Below are positions 1 to 7,088 of a stretch of 28,284 nt of DNA, piece after piece. A model generated the notes under the pieces. The model was given only the letters and a program-made list of their open reading frames with translations, made no database searches and was not told where the DNA came from. Origin of the DNA: a virus; the IMG/VR virus record IMGVR_UViG_3300009124_000077, positions 1 to 28,284 of that record; one strand, written 5' to 3'. How positions within the stretch are numbered: position 1 is the stretch's first letter; each line of letters starts with the position of its first letter. Made by a program: the position numbers and the translations under genes.

Positions 1-30
1 TCGGCAGCGTCAGATGTGTATAAGAGACAG
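1..30 (+). other. Illumina Nextera Read-1 adapter remnant (assembly artefact)
   Basis: The first 30 bases equal the 3' 30 bases of the Nextera Read-1 transposase oligonucleotide. Positions 12-30 are the 19-bp Tn5 mosaic end (AGATGTGTATAAGAGACAG), preceded by 11 bases of the sequencing tail. This is library DNA left untrimmed at a contig end, not phage sequence and not a natural Tn5 end. The phage sequence starts at 31, inside an open minus-strand gene. Confidence 0.97.
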
Positions 31-974
31 ATACCTTGCACATTAGCCCTGCTATTAGGTATAGCTAAGCTACTAAAAGAAGATACTCCACCTCCATTCA
101 TGGATGTATTTGCAAATTCCCTCCAGAATCCATCAAAACTAACATTACTGCTTGCGGCTATTGTTACGCTAGCAAACGTATTGCCAACACCTTTAAAATC
201 TATTCCTGACGATCCTGACAAGCCGAATTGTGACGCCGCTGAAGACTCACCATCAAATGCATTTATTGAAGATCCTGATATCGCAAAATTGCTATAAAAA
301 TCAGATCTGCCAGTAAATGCATTCAACGACGGAGCGGATAAATCAAATCTTGCGAAGTGCTTATAATTACTCTGAAAACTGTTACTCGACGCTCCTGTCA
401 GAGAGAAGTTAGCTATCTGACCTAACGAGAATGCAGCGCTAGACGCTGCGGATGAACTGGCTACTGCAATTATCCGAGATTCTCCTAGGAATGATGTTAC
501 TGACAAGCCGCTAATAGAATACACACCATCGGCATCCAGGAAGAACTGAGTGGAGCTGGCTCCTGACGCGGACAGTACAGACTGCTTCTGCGCCCCTCCG
601 AAGAATGCACCTACCGCTTGAGCTGTTATCGTTAAGACGCTTCTTGGTTCGTATGATCCAATAAACGCAGAAGTCGCAGTCCCGTCAAACGATGCGGCCC
701 CTGGAACAGTGGCAATACCTGAAAACAGTGTAGCAGCGACACCAGAAGAACTCAGTACGGATTCTGCTACAGACTGCCCTGTGAAACTACCGCTGGCTAT
801 TCCGTTAGAATCCAGTACAGACGACGCTACAGCGGTTCCAAACAGATTCGCAGCGGCTAACCCACTTATCACATACTCAGATGCGCCTACAAAAGATGCA
901 ACAGCAACCCCTTGGGATACTAACACTCCCTTACCAGAAGGCTTGTTACCAAGGAATAGCTTGTACTGAGCCAT
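31..974 (-). CDS. Repeat-containing virion/appendage protein, 3' end missing at contig edge
   Basis: An open minus-strand frame starts with ATG at 974 (protein begins MAQYKLFLGNKPSGKG) and stays open for 314 codons until it meets the adapter at 30, so its stop codon is not in the window. It has about 13 degenerate units of roughly 20 residues, for example ESVLSSSGVAATLFSGIATV near residues 71-90 and NFAISGSSINAFDGES near 229-244. The consensus (hydrophobic-x-SSG-V/I-xx-x-F-x-G) is that of the 493-aa protein at 2454-3935, so the two are paralogues or share a repeat module. The start lies one base after the stop of the 104-aa gene and has no clear Shine-Dalgarno site, suggesting translational coupling. 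A distal tail or fibre-like role is inferred from position and repeats only. Confidence 0.75.
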
Positions 975-975
975 G

Positions 976-1290
976 TTATGCTGTGGTTACTATGTTCAGA
1001 ACGTAGTCTGCCCACTCTTTATCTGTGGTCTGATCGATCGCAACGACGGTCACATTGTCCGCGTTCATCTCTGTTGCAGACAACGATACCTTAACCATAA
1101 CCGATCCAGTAGGCTCAACCGATGGCAGTGTTGTTAAGTTAGCTAATGCTCCTCCATCCTTAGAAACCTTAAAATCTCCTGATGCAATAGTTGGACTGGA
1201 CTTAAACGACAGACTGTCTGCAGCACTTCTGAGCGATATGTAACAGACAAAATCTTCATTCTTTACAGGTGGATTATATGGTGCCGCCAT
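976..1290 (-). CDS. Small virion structural protein (104 aa), tail-associated
   Basis: Encodes 104 residues rich in beta-forming stretches, with no signal peptide or membrane segment. The segments SKDGGALANL, followed by VKVSLSATEM and then NADNVTVVAI, resemble small beta-sandwich proteins that are common next to tail genes in environmental phage genomes; this is family memory, not a search result. The start is set by AGGAG seven bases before ATG at 1290. It sits between the 381-aa virion protein and the left-edge repeat protein, so a minor tail or appendage-attachment role is the natural inference. Function not established. Confidence 0.8.
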   Translation of the reverse strand: MAAPYNPPVKNEDFVCYISLRSAADSLSFKSSPTIASGDFKVSKDGGALANLTTLPSVEPTGSVMVKVSLSATEMNADNVTVVAIDQTTDKEWADYVLNIVTTA

Positions 1291-1299
1291 TTGTATCTC

Positions 1300-2445
1300 C
1301 TAGAAAATTCCTACCGATGATTGAGCTTCCCCTGCTACATCTACCATATCAACCAGTAATTTGATCGCCATACGCCTATCTTTTGCAGTGCCTGAATTGT
1401 AACCGGCAAATGCGCCTGACCCATCAGTCCGGCTAACAGCATATAAATCATCCTCATGCACTCCAAAACACCTCATATATTTAGGCGTAAGCACCTGGTA
1501 ATAGTACGCAGTTATGTTATTTGTAGTTGTTGGCTTTAAAGTAACTGATATCTCACCTGGACCTATAACTAGAGGAGTACTTAGCATGTATATAGCAGTA
1601 CCTGCACTCGTACCCATCTGATCTGGATCGATTGACTTGGATGCGGCAAGTGACGGAGAACCTAGAGGATCTGTGTAGACGCAGATATCAAAAGTCGCCG
1701 AATTATTGCTGGCGATATTTTCAAAAACAAACCCTACTATTCGTATTTTTGTTTTTAACTTTATGTAGTTTCCGATTTCGTCTGGGGTTGACCCGCTATT
1801 GTAGGAAATATTTGATTGACCTACAGGAGGAAGCGCTTCTACCAACCATCCTACTGTACCATCATCAAACACAATAGTAACTTGTGGCGTTCCATTTGTA
1901 AGCGTACTCCATGTACCGCTCGTAACCGTACTAACACATGGTATGACTCTGGTTCCGTCTGTATAATCCCCCTGCTGATAAGCACTGACAGATACAGAGT
2001 CTGATCCGCCTCTAGAAACCATATTAAACGCAACCGCTATGAAATCCCCATGACTAATCGTCTTGGATCCAGTTTCCATTGCAATCTCTTTAGTACCGGA
2101 AGATCCTAAAGAATCTGTTCCTCCGATCAGTGTGGCACTAACATCCATTGTGCCATCGCCTCTAGCTGGAGTAGCTGATATGGTCATATCTAGATCTTGT
2201 ATTCCTATATCTAGCTGCGTGCCTGCGTTAGAAAAAATAGGCACGGAGGGAGTTCTCCAAGCAATAATACCGCCAGACGAGGATATTGTTTTAGATCCTC
2301 CAGTTGGATTTTCTAAATACACCTGACCTATTAAATGCACCTGCCTGCCTGCTGCTCCTAGCGAACTAGACGCTGCTATTTCCTGAGTAACAGCCAAATG
2401 CCTGTAAGGAAATTGGATCACTCCACCTAACTTAGTAAGTGCCAT
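1300..2445 (-). CDS. Virion/tail structural protein (381 aa)
   Basis: A 381-residue protein rich in Ser, Thr and Gly, predicted mostly beta. The N-terminal 90 residues discuss as one module (QVHLIGQVYLENPTGGSK near 34-51). The C-terminal part (from about residue 325) contains MRCFGVHEDDLYAVSRTDGS followed by a GAFAGY segment, and ends in a hydrophobic AIKLLVDMVDV stretch; the 'YAVSRTDGSGAF' pattern recurs in predicted phage virion proteins. ATG at 2445 has AGAGGTCAG upstream, overlapping the stop of the 493-aa gene. No enzymatic motif was seen. Likely a distal tail or appendage component by context. Confidence 0.78.
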   Translation of the reverse strand: MALTKLGGVIQFPYRHLAVTQEIAASSSLGAAGRQVHLIGQVYLENPTGGSKTISSSGGIIAWRTPSVPIFSNAGTQLDIGIQDLDMTISATPARGDGTMDVSATLIGGTDSLGSSGTKEIAMETGSKTISHGDFIAVAFNMVSRGGSDSVSVSAYQQGDYTDGTRVIPCVSTVTSGTWSTLTNGTPQVTIVFDDGTVGWLVEALPPVGQSNISYNSGSTPDEIGNYIKLKTKIRIVGFVFENIASNNSATFDICVYTDPLGSPSLAASKSIDPDQMGTSAGTAIYMLSTPLVIGPGEISVTLKPTTTNNITAYYYQVLTPKYMRCFGVHEDDLYAVSRTDGSGAFAGYNSGTAKDRRMAIKLLVDMVDVAGEAQSSVGIF

Positions 2446-2453
2446 TCTGACCT

Positions 2454-3935
2454 CTACCTAATAACATACACATCATTTTCCTTATCCCCGCAACAATCTA
2501 AGAATACTCTAACCCCGCCAGCACTATCAATAGCAACGCCTGAGAACGTTACTGCGGCAACAGCACTAACTGCAAATTCTGCGTTAGCTATGGACTGTGC
2601 AATAAATGCATTTACCGATTCTCCGGCAGATGCCGCGACCGACTCTGCAGAAGATAGTCCTTCGAACAGTGCGGCAGATGTTCCAGATACTGAAGCTGTG
2701 GATTCTGCTACGATCGATCCAGCGAACGAAACGCTAGAAACGCCACTGGACGACAATACTGCAGGGGATTCAGCTCTACCATCAAAATTTGCAGTAGCTG
2801 ATCCGTCCGAGGATAAAGCACCTGTCGTCGATATTGATTGAAACTGAACAGTCGATGTTCCTGATGCGTTCAGAACACCTTCTACTTGAGCCTGTCCTTG
2901 GAAGCTATTTACAGACGTACCAGATGAGTCCAGAACCGACACCGCTTGCGCAACGCCTGTAAACGTAGCAGTGGCTACTCCGTCCGCTGTAAGCGCTCCA
3001 GTTGTCGATACTGTTTGAAATTGAGCAGTAGCTGTGCCTGATGTATCCAATACACCTTCTACTTGAGCCTGACCTACAAATGCATTAGTAGAGACGCCAT
3101 TTGATGAAAGAACGGCCTGTGCTGTAGAGTCTCCTACAAACGCATTCGTCGATACCCCGTTAGCTGCTAAATTGGCTTCTGACGTAGCTTGACCAGCAAA
3201 TGAGTTAGTGGAAACCCCGCTTGAACTTAGTACCGCAGTAGCGTCGGATTCTCCAATAAATGCATTAGTTGATACGCCGGATGAACTTAATGTACTTTGT
3301 GCGGAGGATATACCTACAAATGCATTGGTAGAAATGCCGTCTGACGACAAGACCGCTGGAACATCCGACCTACCTGTGAAGCTGGCTGTTGCGGACCCAG
3401 AAGAAGTCAGATCTCCTGTTACAGACGCCGCTTGAAAATCTGTAGTAGCTACACCAGATGAGCTTAGTACTGCTTCTTTAGATGCTACTCCTACAAAATC
3501 ATTGGTGGATGCTCCACTAGACGCAAGAACCGCTTGAGCTGACGCTTGGCCTACAAATGCATTCGCCGATGCACCGGCTGCAGACATGTCCGCTTGCGTT
3601 GACGCTTGGCCTACAAATGCATTGGTAGATACTCCGTCAGATGCCAGTACGGCAGGTATGTCAGCTTTTCCGGCAAACGTTGCGGTAGCTACCCCACTAG
3701 AAGATAGAACGCCATCCGCTGCTGGAGGAGGTGATGTGAAATTAGTGGTCGCTACGCCAGAGCTAGATAGTACAGATTTCTGGTCTGTTCCGAAGACGTA
3801 ATTACGTACAACCCCTACGCTTACAACCTCTCCGTCGAGAAATGATAGACCTCGTATTACAGGTACTTTAGAACCTTTATTCCACAGTTCCTTCTGAGGA
3901 CTTACTAATATTTTACCCCTACTCGTAAGGGCCAT
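2454..3935 (-). CDS. Repeat-array virion protein with 21 x 20-residue units (493 aa)
   Basis: Three parts are visible. Residues 1-53 form an N-terminal segment (MALTSRGKILVSPQKEL...). Residues 54-469 are 21 consecutive units of 20 residues (occasionally 19 or 21), consensus xAVLSSSGVSTNAFVGxAxx, with the central Gly at 60, 81, 101, 121 and on to 438. Residues 470-493 are a non-repeat tail with a CC pair (FLDCCGDKEND). Two short beta-prone segments per 20-residue unit suit a beta-solenoid, the kind of elongated shaft found in phage fibres. This fold is inferred. SD AGGGG precedes ATG at 3935. The gene follows two 269-aa virion paralogues, and a related repeat protein lies at 31-974. Receptor-binding fibre shaft or head/tail appendage are the main options. 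Confidence 0.85.
   Translation of the reverse strand: MALTSRGKILVSPQKELWNKGSKVPVIRGLSFLDGEVVSVGVVRNYVFGTDQKSVLSSSGVATTNFTSPPPAADGVLSSSGVATATFAGKADIPAVLASDGVSTNAFVGQASTQADMSAAGASANAFVGQASAQAVLASSGASTNDFVGVASKEAVLSSSGVATTDFQAASVTGDLTSSGSATASFTGRSDVPAVLSSDGISTNAFVGISSAQSTLSSSGVSTNAFIGESDATAVLSSSGVSTNSFAGQATSEANLAANGVSTNAFVGDSTAQAVLSSNGVSTNAFVGQAQVEGVLDTSGTATAQFQTVSTTGALTADGVATATFTGVAQAVSVLDSSGTSVNSFQGQAQVEGVLNASGTSTVQFQSISTTGALSSDGSATANFDGRAESPAVLSSSGVSSVSFAGSIVAESTASVSGTSAALFEGLSSAESVAASAGESVNAFIAQSIANAEFAVSAVAAVTFSGVAIDSAGGVRVFLDCCGDKENDVYVIR
2530..3776 (-). repeat. In-gene 60-bp tandem repeat array (21 units)
   Basis: The repeat-bearing part of the 493-aa gene is a DNA array with a 60-bp period. 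The clearest example is an identical 23-base stretch at 3541-3563 and again at 3601-3623, exactly 60 bp apart. Other units have drifted at third codon positions while keeping the protein consensus, so the array is old and under protein-level selection rather than freshly expanded. Occasional 57-bp or 63-bp units keep the reading frame. Confidence 0.85.
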
Positions 3936-3938
3936 GAA

Positions 3939-4748
3939 CTACCCCTGAGTATACGTTACAGATCCTACCAAAATAGCAGCAGTGCTCTGAGCAGCTAGAA
4001 TAAAAGGAACAGACCCATCATATAAAGGAACTAACCCAGAATCTACTATATCCGAATCGCAGTTAGCATTATTCCTTATTATGAACGAGCTAAGCACCCT
4101 GTACGCTACCAGGTGAATCGTACCTGATGTCCATGTGGCTGAAAGGGTAACTGACTGTACCGACCTTACCCCAGTATCTCCAGCTTGCAGCCCTATAGGA
4201 ATAAACGATCCTGCTGCTATCGATGCAATCGTGGCAGGTATGTTTGTAGCTGTCCTTCCAGCAGTACCTGCCTGGTTGGTGTAGCTTATCGTTATCGTAG
4301 GAGTACCGGCTCCGGTAGCGCCACTTACCTCAACGCCAATAAACACTCCCTCTCCATTAGTAGACCCATTCTCGTCTCTAGCAGGCCATGCAACCGAATT
4401 GACTGTCTGGACTGCTGTTGATGTTATCGTGATACCGCTGTTGTGCCACAGTCTGTCACATAGAAAATTAACTGCGGTTGCGCCGACCGAGACTTTAAAT
4501 CGTAGATTCTGCAAGTAGAGCTGATTCGACGCTGGCGGTATAGGTATCTGACCTGTAACTGGACTGGTCAAAGCTGCTCCCGCCAAACCTGGAGTTGGTG
4601 CAGTAGCCGCAGCGGGATACCCTGCCAAATACCAACTACTCTGATGCCTGCCTGCAGTTGCTCCTGTCGTACCAAAAGCCGAAGTCTTTACAAAAGGCTG
4701 CGGTATTCTAGTGCCTGAAAATATCTGATCTAACGTTGTGATCGTCAT
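3939..4748 (-). CDS. Virion structural protein, paralogue B (269 aa)
   Basis: Second of two adjacent 269-aa genes that align end to end. Shared blocks in order are PG(L/V)AGAALTS (near 53-62), LCDRLWHNSG (near 95-104), VNSVAWPARDEN(G/E)STNGEG (near 116-134), SYTNQAGTAG-type, AGDTG(V/I)RS and SATWTSGTIHLVA. The N-terminus is more divergent, as is the region after HLVA. The proteins are beta-rich, without signal peptide or catalytic motif. The start is two bases beyond the stop of paralogue A (TAATATG), with a weak SD, so expression is probably coupled. The WPARDEN-containing family occurs in phage structural clusters as I remember it; the precise virion location is unknown. Confidence 0.82.
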   Translation of the reverse strand: MTITTLDQIFSGTRIPQPFVKTSAFGTTGATAGRHQSSWYLAGYPAAATAPTPGLAGAALTSPVTGQIPIPPASNQLYLQNLRFKVSVGATAVNFLCDRLWHNSGITITSTAVQTVNSVAWPARDENGSTNGEGVFIGVEVSGATGAGTPTITISYTNQAGTAGRTATNIPATIASIAAGSFIPIGLQAGDTGVRSVQSVTLSATWTSGTIHLVAYRVLSSFIIRNNANCDSDIVDSGLVPLYDGSVPFILAAQSTAAILVGSVTYTQG

Positions 4749-4956
4749 ATTAGCTCTGTGTGAACCCTACAGTTCCTGTCAGCAATGTCGATGTTGTAGC
4801 TCCAGGAATAAATAGCAAGAATGGAACCGTATTATCCCAACACCTCTTCAATCCATTAGTAAGCAGATTTACGCCATCTCCCTGGCCACTAACAGGCAAA
4901 TCTATCTGTTCTATGATCCTAAAAGCCACCAAATGTATCGTACCTGATGTCCATGT
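4117..4956. repeat. Dispersed direct repeats between the two paralogous genes
   Basis: Exact 20-base identities remain between the tandem paralogues: 4117-4136 equals 4937-4956 (encoding the TWTSGTI segment), and 4258-4277 equals 5078-5097 (encoding NQAGTAG). Each pair is separated by exactly 820 bp. These are remnants of the gene duplication and could also mediate recombination between the copies. Confidence 0.85.
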
Positions 4957-5559
4957 CGCCGACTGCTGGTATGTTTGTATTGATCTTATTCCAGTATCAC
5001 CTGCAGCTAAGCCGAATGTATAAAAAGATCCGGCCAACGGTGACGCTGACGTAGTTACAATACTGTTCGAAGTCTTGCCAGCAGTACCTGCCTGGTTAGT
5101 GTACCCTAACGTAAGCGTAGGAGTGCCAACCCCACCATTTGCAGAGAATTCTACTCCTACATAAATACCTTCTCCGTTGGTAGACTCATTTTCATCCCTC
5201 GCAGGCCACGCCACTGAATTTACGTTTTGAGATGTAGTCAGTGTCAGCGATAGCCCACTGTTGTGCCACAGCCTATCGCATAGCAGTAGAGTACCTGGCT
5301 GACCAGATGCGAAAGCATGGAATTTGGCAAGATGTATGGTTTCCCCACCAACCGCTGCAGGGAAAGGTATCTGTCCTGCGTAGCTTGTTAGCGCAGCTCC
5401 AGCAACTCCAGGCGAAGGTGCGACCGCTGGTCCAGGTATACCTGCAGTATAGAAAGGACTGAACGCCCTTCCAGCTACCAGTGTACTTGAAGCTGCTTTT
5501 GCGAAAAACTCTAGTGGCTTAATCCCTAGAACTGCATCATCGAAGGAAGTTACAGTCAT
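4750..5559 (-). CDS. Virion structural protein, paralogue A (269 aa)
   Basis: First gene of the tandem pair, 269 aa, opening MTVTSFDDAVLGIKPLEFFA. It shares with its neighbour the LCDRLWHNSG, NSVAWPARDEN, TNQAGTAG, AGDTGIRS and SATWTSGTIHLVAF blocks. It has a good SD (GAGGTGAT) just before ATG at 5559, unlike paralogue B. The pair follows the spanin genes and precedes the repeat-array protein. The most likely role is a tail or capsid-surface protein that forms oligomers, perhaps hetero-oligomers with its copy; this is inference. No host-lysis or enzyme signature was seen. Confidence 0.82.
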   Translation of the reverse strand: MTVTSFDDAVLGIKPLEFFAKAASSTLVAGRAFSPFYTAGIPGPAVAPSPGVAGAALTSYAGQIPFPAAVGGETIHLAKFHAFASGQPGTLLLCDRLWHNSGLSLTLTTSQNVNSVAWPARDENESTNGEGIYVGVEFSANGGVGTPTLTLGYTNQAGTAGKTSNSIVTTSASPLAGSFYTFGLAAGDTGIRSIQTYQQSATWTSGTIHLVAFRIIEQIDLPVSGQGDGVNLLTNGLKRCWDNTVPFLLFIPGATTSTLLTGTVGFTQS

Positions 5560-5560
5560 A

Positions 5561-6046
5561 TCACCTCAACAAATCGTTTTTTATCAATACCTTCCTGCAC
5601 TGATCATACATATGCACTACATAGTCAGCATCCATCGATACTAACTGAAGGCGTCGTTCATTCTCTTCTGGAAGTCGAATCGTTCCTGATTCTTCAGGTC
5701 TGGAAATTCCGACTTCGGCACTGTTATCTTTTCCTGGTTTTCCACACACTTTTGAGGAGACGCGCATCCCGCCAGGCTTGCGACTAGAAGCCATATACTT
5801 AGCTTCAAGACGTTTGAAATCGATATCTTTTTCATTTAAAAGACTGGCCGAAGCCTCCTCCTTAAATTTTATTACTCTGTTTAGCCTTTCTATCTCTTCA
5901 TTCTTTTCATCGACAGCTCTACTTACTGAACCTCTCTCGCGAGCCAACCACTCGCCGTCCTTAACAGCACCACCTATATAGAATGCGGCAAAACCGTACA
6001 CACCAAAGATGATGACTGTAAGAACAGCAGTGATTAGATTCGCCAT
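5561..6046 (-). CDS. Rz: Rz-like inner-membrane spanin (161 aa)
   Basis: The protein begins with one membrane segment (about residues 4-26, MANLITAVLTVIIFGVYGFA...) and almost no cytoplasmic residues before it, followed by a charged coiled-coil-like stretch (about 40-85) and a C-terminal segment ending MYDQCRKVLIKNDLLR; a Tyr/Cys-containing end of this type is common in Rz proteins. This is the i-spanin layout: anchored in the inner membrane, reaching across the periplasm to the outer-membrane Rz1 to fuse the two membranes at lysis. A lipoprotein gene lies wholly inside it in the +1 frame, which strongly supports the call. It starts two bases after the stop of the 142-aa gene with a weak SD. 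No endolysin or holin is adjacent. Confidence 0.88.
   Translation of the reverse strand: MANLITAVLTVIIFGVYGFAAFYIGGAVKDGEWLARERGSVSRAVDEKNEEIERLNRVIKFKEEASASLLNEKDIDFKRLEAKYMASSRKPGGMRVSSKVCGKPGKDNSAEVGISRPEESGTIRLPEENERRLQLVSMDADYVVHMYDQCRKVLIKNDLLR
5641..5835 (-). CDS. Rz1: Rz1-like outer-membrane spanin lipoprotein, nested in Rz (64 aa)
   Basis: A 64-residue frame lies completely inside the Rz gene, shifted +1. It has a lipoprotein signal: positively charged start MKKISISNVLK, a hydrophobic core SIWLLVAS, and lipobox LAGC with the modified cysteine at residue 24. The mature part is about 41 residues (CASPQKCVENQEK...), which is normal for small o-spanins, with few prolines and a second cysteine at 30 that could form a disulphide. 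It would sit in the outer-membrane inner leaflet and bind Rz in the periplasm. The start at 5835 has no strong SD; translation may depend on ribosomes reading Rz. It ends 80 bp before Rz ends (fully embedded class). Confidence 0.87.
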   Translation of the reverse strand: MKKISISNVLKLSIWLLVASLAGCASPQKCVENQEKITVPKSEFPDLKNQERFDFQKRMNDAFS

Positions 6047-6048
6047 TA

Positions 6049-6477
6049 CTAATCTTCTGTAATAGTAGAAGCTGTAGTAACAACCGGAGCGATACCATTA
6101 CCGCACACGATGTTAGGTGTTAAAGTGCCCTTGTACAGCAATTTACCTGCACCTGATGACAACGTTCCTACACCCACGTGCGTAGCAGTACCCGATCCGC
6201 CAGTACCTGTCGGGAATGTAATGTTCGCTACAGGACTTACTGAATTGCCAGTTACCGTCCATCCACCTGTAGTACGAGCAACTGCTACCCTTGCGTAAGA
6301 TGTGTATGCAATTTCACTTGTTGTCTGATCTCCTGCTTCACCAGGATCTGCTGTGTGTAAACTCACATACAAGTTGGTAAGAGGAGACGACGCAGCGTTA
6401 TCCGCAATATTGGCAATTGCAGTTGCGTTAAACACCAACTTAAGAAAATCATTTTCAAACGTATTACCCTTAGACAT
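6049..6477 (-). CDS. Small tail/fibre-like protein (142 aa)
   Basis: Residues 30-60 read LTNLYVSLHTADPGEAGDQ, then TTSEIAYTSYARVAVART; the remainder gives NITFPTGTGGSGTATHVGVG and a SGAGKLLYKGTL segment. The order LYVSLHTADPG, E(I)xYxxYAR, ItFP, THVGVG, GKLLYKG matches a widespread family of small phage tail-fibre-associated proteins, known to me from annotations of tailed phages. SD AGGAGTTGAG precedes ATG at 6477. It sits just ahead of Rz and just after another small beta-rich tail gene. The family call is fairly firm; the exact tail location is not. Confidence 0.82.
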   Translation of the reverse strand: MSKGNTFENDFLKLVFNATAIANIADNAASSPLTNLYVSLHTADPGEAGDQTTSEIAYTSYARVAVARTTGGWTVTGNSVSPVANITFPTGTGGSGTATHVGVGTLSSGAGKLLYKGTLTPNIVCGNGIAPVVTTASTITED

Positions 6478-6494
6478 AACTCAACTCCTATTAA

Positions 6495-7088
6495 TTAAGT
6501 GATAGAAATACTACCATATGCGACTTGAACAATCCTGCCAGTCGTCAGCGTTACTTCCAGATCGTAGTACCCGACATTCCAAGTCAATGCTGCCGTTTGA
6601 AGCGTAGCAGTAATTGCTTTCGTAGTATCGTCTAATAGCAAACCAGAAGAAGGGGAACTGGTCAGTGTTGCTAAAACAGTGCCAGTCTCAGGAGCATCTC
6701 GGATATATAACGACGCTACAGCTCCTGCCAAACTAACCGGATTCTGATAAACAAGAAATCCTCCCGAAGTGTATGCATCGAAGTCGGCGGAATTGACTTC
6801 ATCAAACTGCACATTATTTGCATCAATTACAGATACTCTTTTCCACTCAGCCGCCCCTGGAGGATACCCTTCCGCATTGGCTTGAAGCATACCTCGCGCA
6901 GACACGACTGCAGCTCTCCAGTTATTTACCATTCCATGTCCAGTAGCAGTAACAACCATTGGAGCTGCTTGTGAAATTGCACTTATTGCTTTACTTGTAA
7001 GCGTCCCATCACTCCAGAAAAACCGTTTCTGGAACGTCTCTCCTTTCTTGACGCAGAAATCAACCGTCTCAGCGCACCCGCAACTCAT
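6495..7088 (-). CDS. Tail-associated structural protein with cysteine-rich N-terminus (197 aa)
   Basis: The N-terminus MSCGCAETVDFCVKKGETF has three cysteines within twelve residues (3, 5 and 12). The middle includes VVTATGHGMVNNWRAAV (about 45-61), followed by V(I)DANNVQFDEVNSADFDAYT and GGFLVYQN; the order 'TxxGHGm... V..AN.VQF...' is seen in phage baseplate or tail-fibre junction domains. The C-terminal 70 residues form a second beta unit (SLAGAVASLYIRDAPETG...). It overlaps the end of the 2078-aa gene by 20 bp, with GAGAGG upstream of ATG at 7088. A tail adaptor or minor tail protein is inferred. Confidence 0.78.
   Translation of the reverse strand: MSCGCAETVDFCVKKGETFQKRFFWSDGTLTSKAISAISQAAPMVVTATGHGMVNNWRAAVVSARGMLQANAEGYPPGAAEWKRVSVIDANNVQFDEVNSADFDAYTSGGFLVYQNPVSLAGAVASLYIRDAPETGTVLATLTSSPSSGLLLDDTTKAITATLQTAALTWNVGYYDLEVTLTTGRIVQVAYGSISIT

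Noticed and set aside
12-30. Tn5 mosaic end as a natural transposon terminus
   Set aside because: It is joined to the Nextera sequencing tail (1-11), so it derives from library preparation.
16-297. Plus-strand open frame of 93 codons at the left edge
   Set aside because: It begins inside the Nextera adapter and runs antisense to the open repeat-protein frame on the minus strand.
2530-3776. Regular 60-bp spacing that could suggest a CRISPR array
   Set aside because: There are no unique spacers: the whole period is repeated and stays in one reading frame, so it is a coding repeat.
2590-3801. Several antisense open frames over the repeat array (2590-2841, 3208-3435, 3586-3801)
   Set aside because: They repeat with the same 60-bp period because the repeat array itself lacks stops in that frame; shadows of the minus-strand gene.
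3939-5559. Tandem paralogues as targets of a diversity-generating retroelement
   Set aside because: No reverse transcriptase gene or template repeat is visible in the window, and the differences between copies are spread out rather than confined to adenine positions of one short region.
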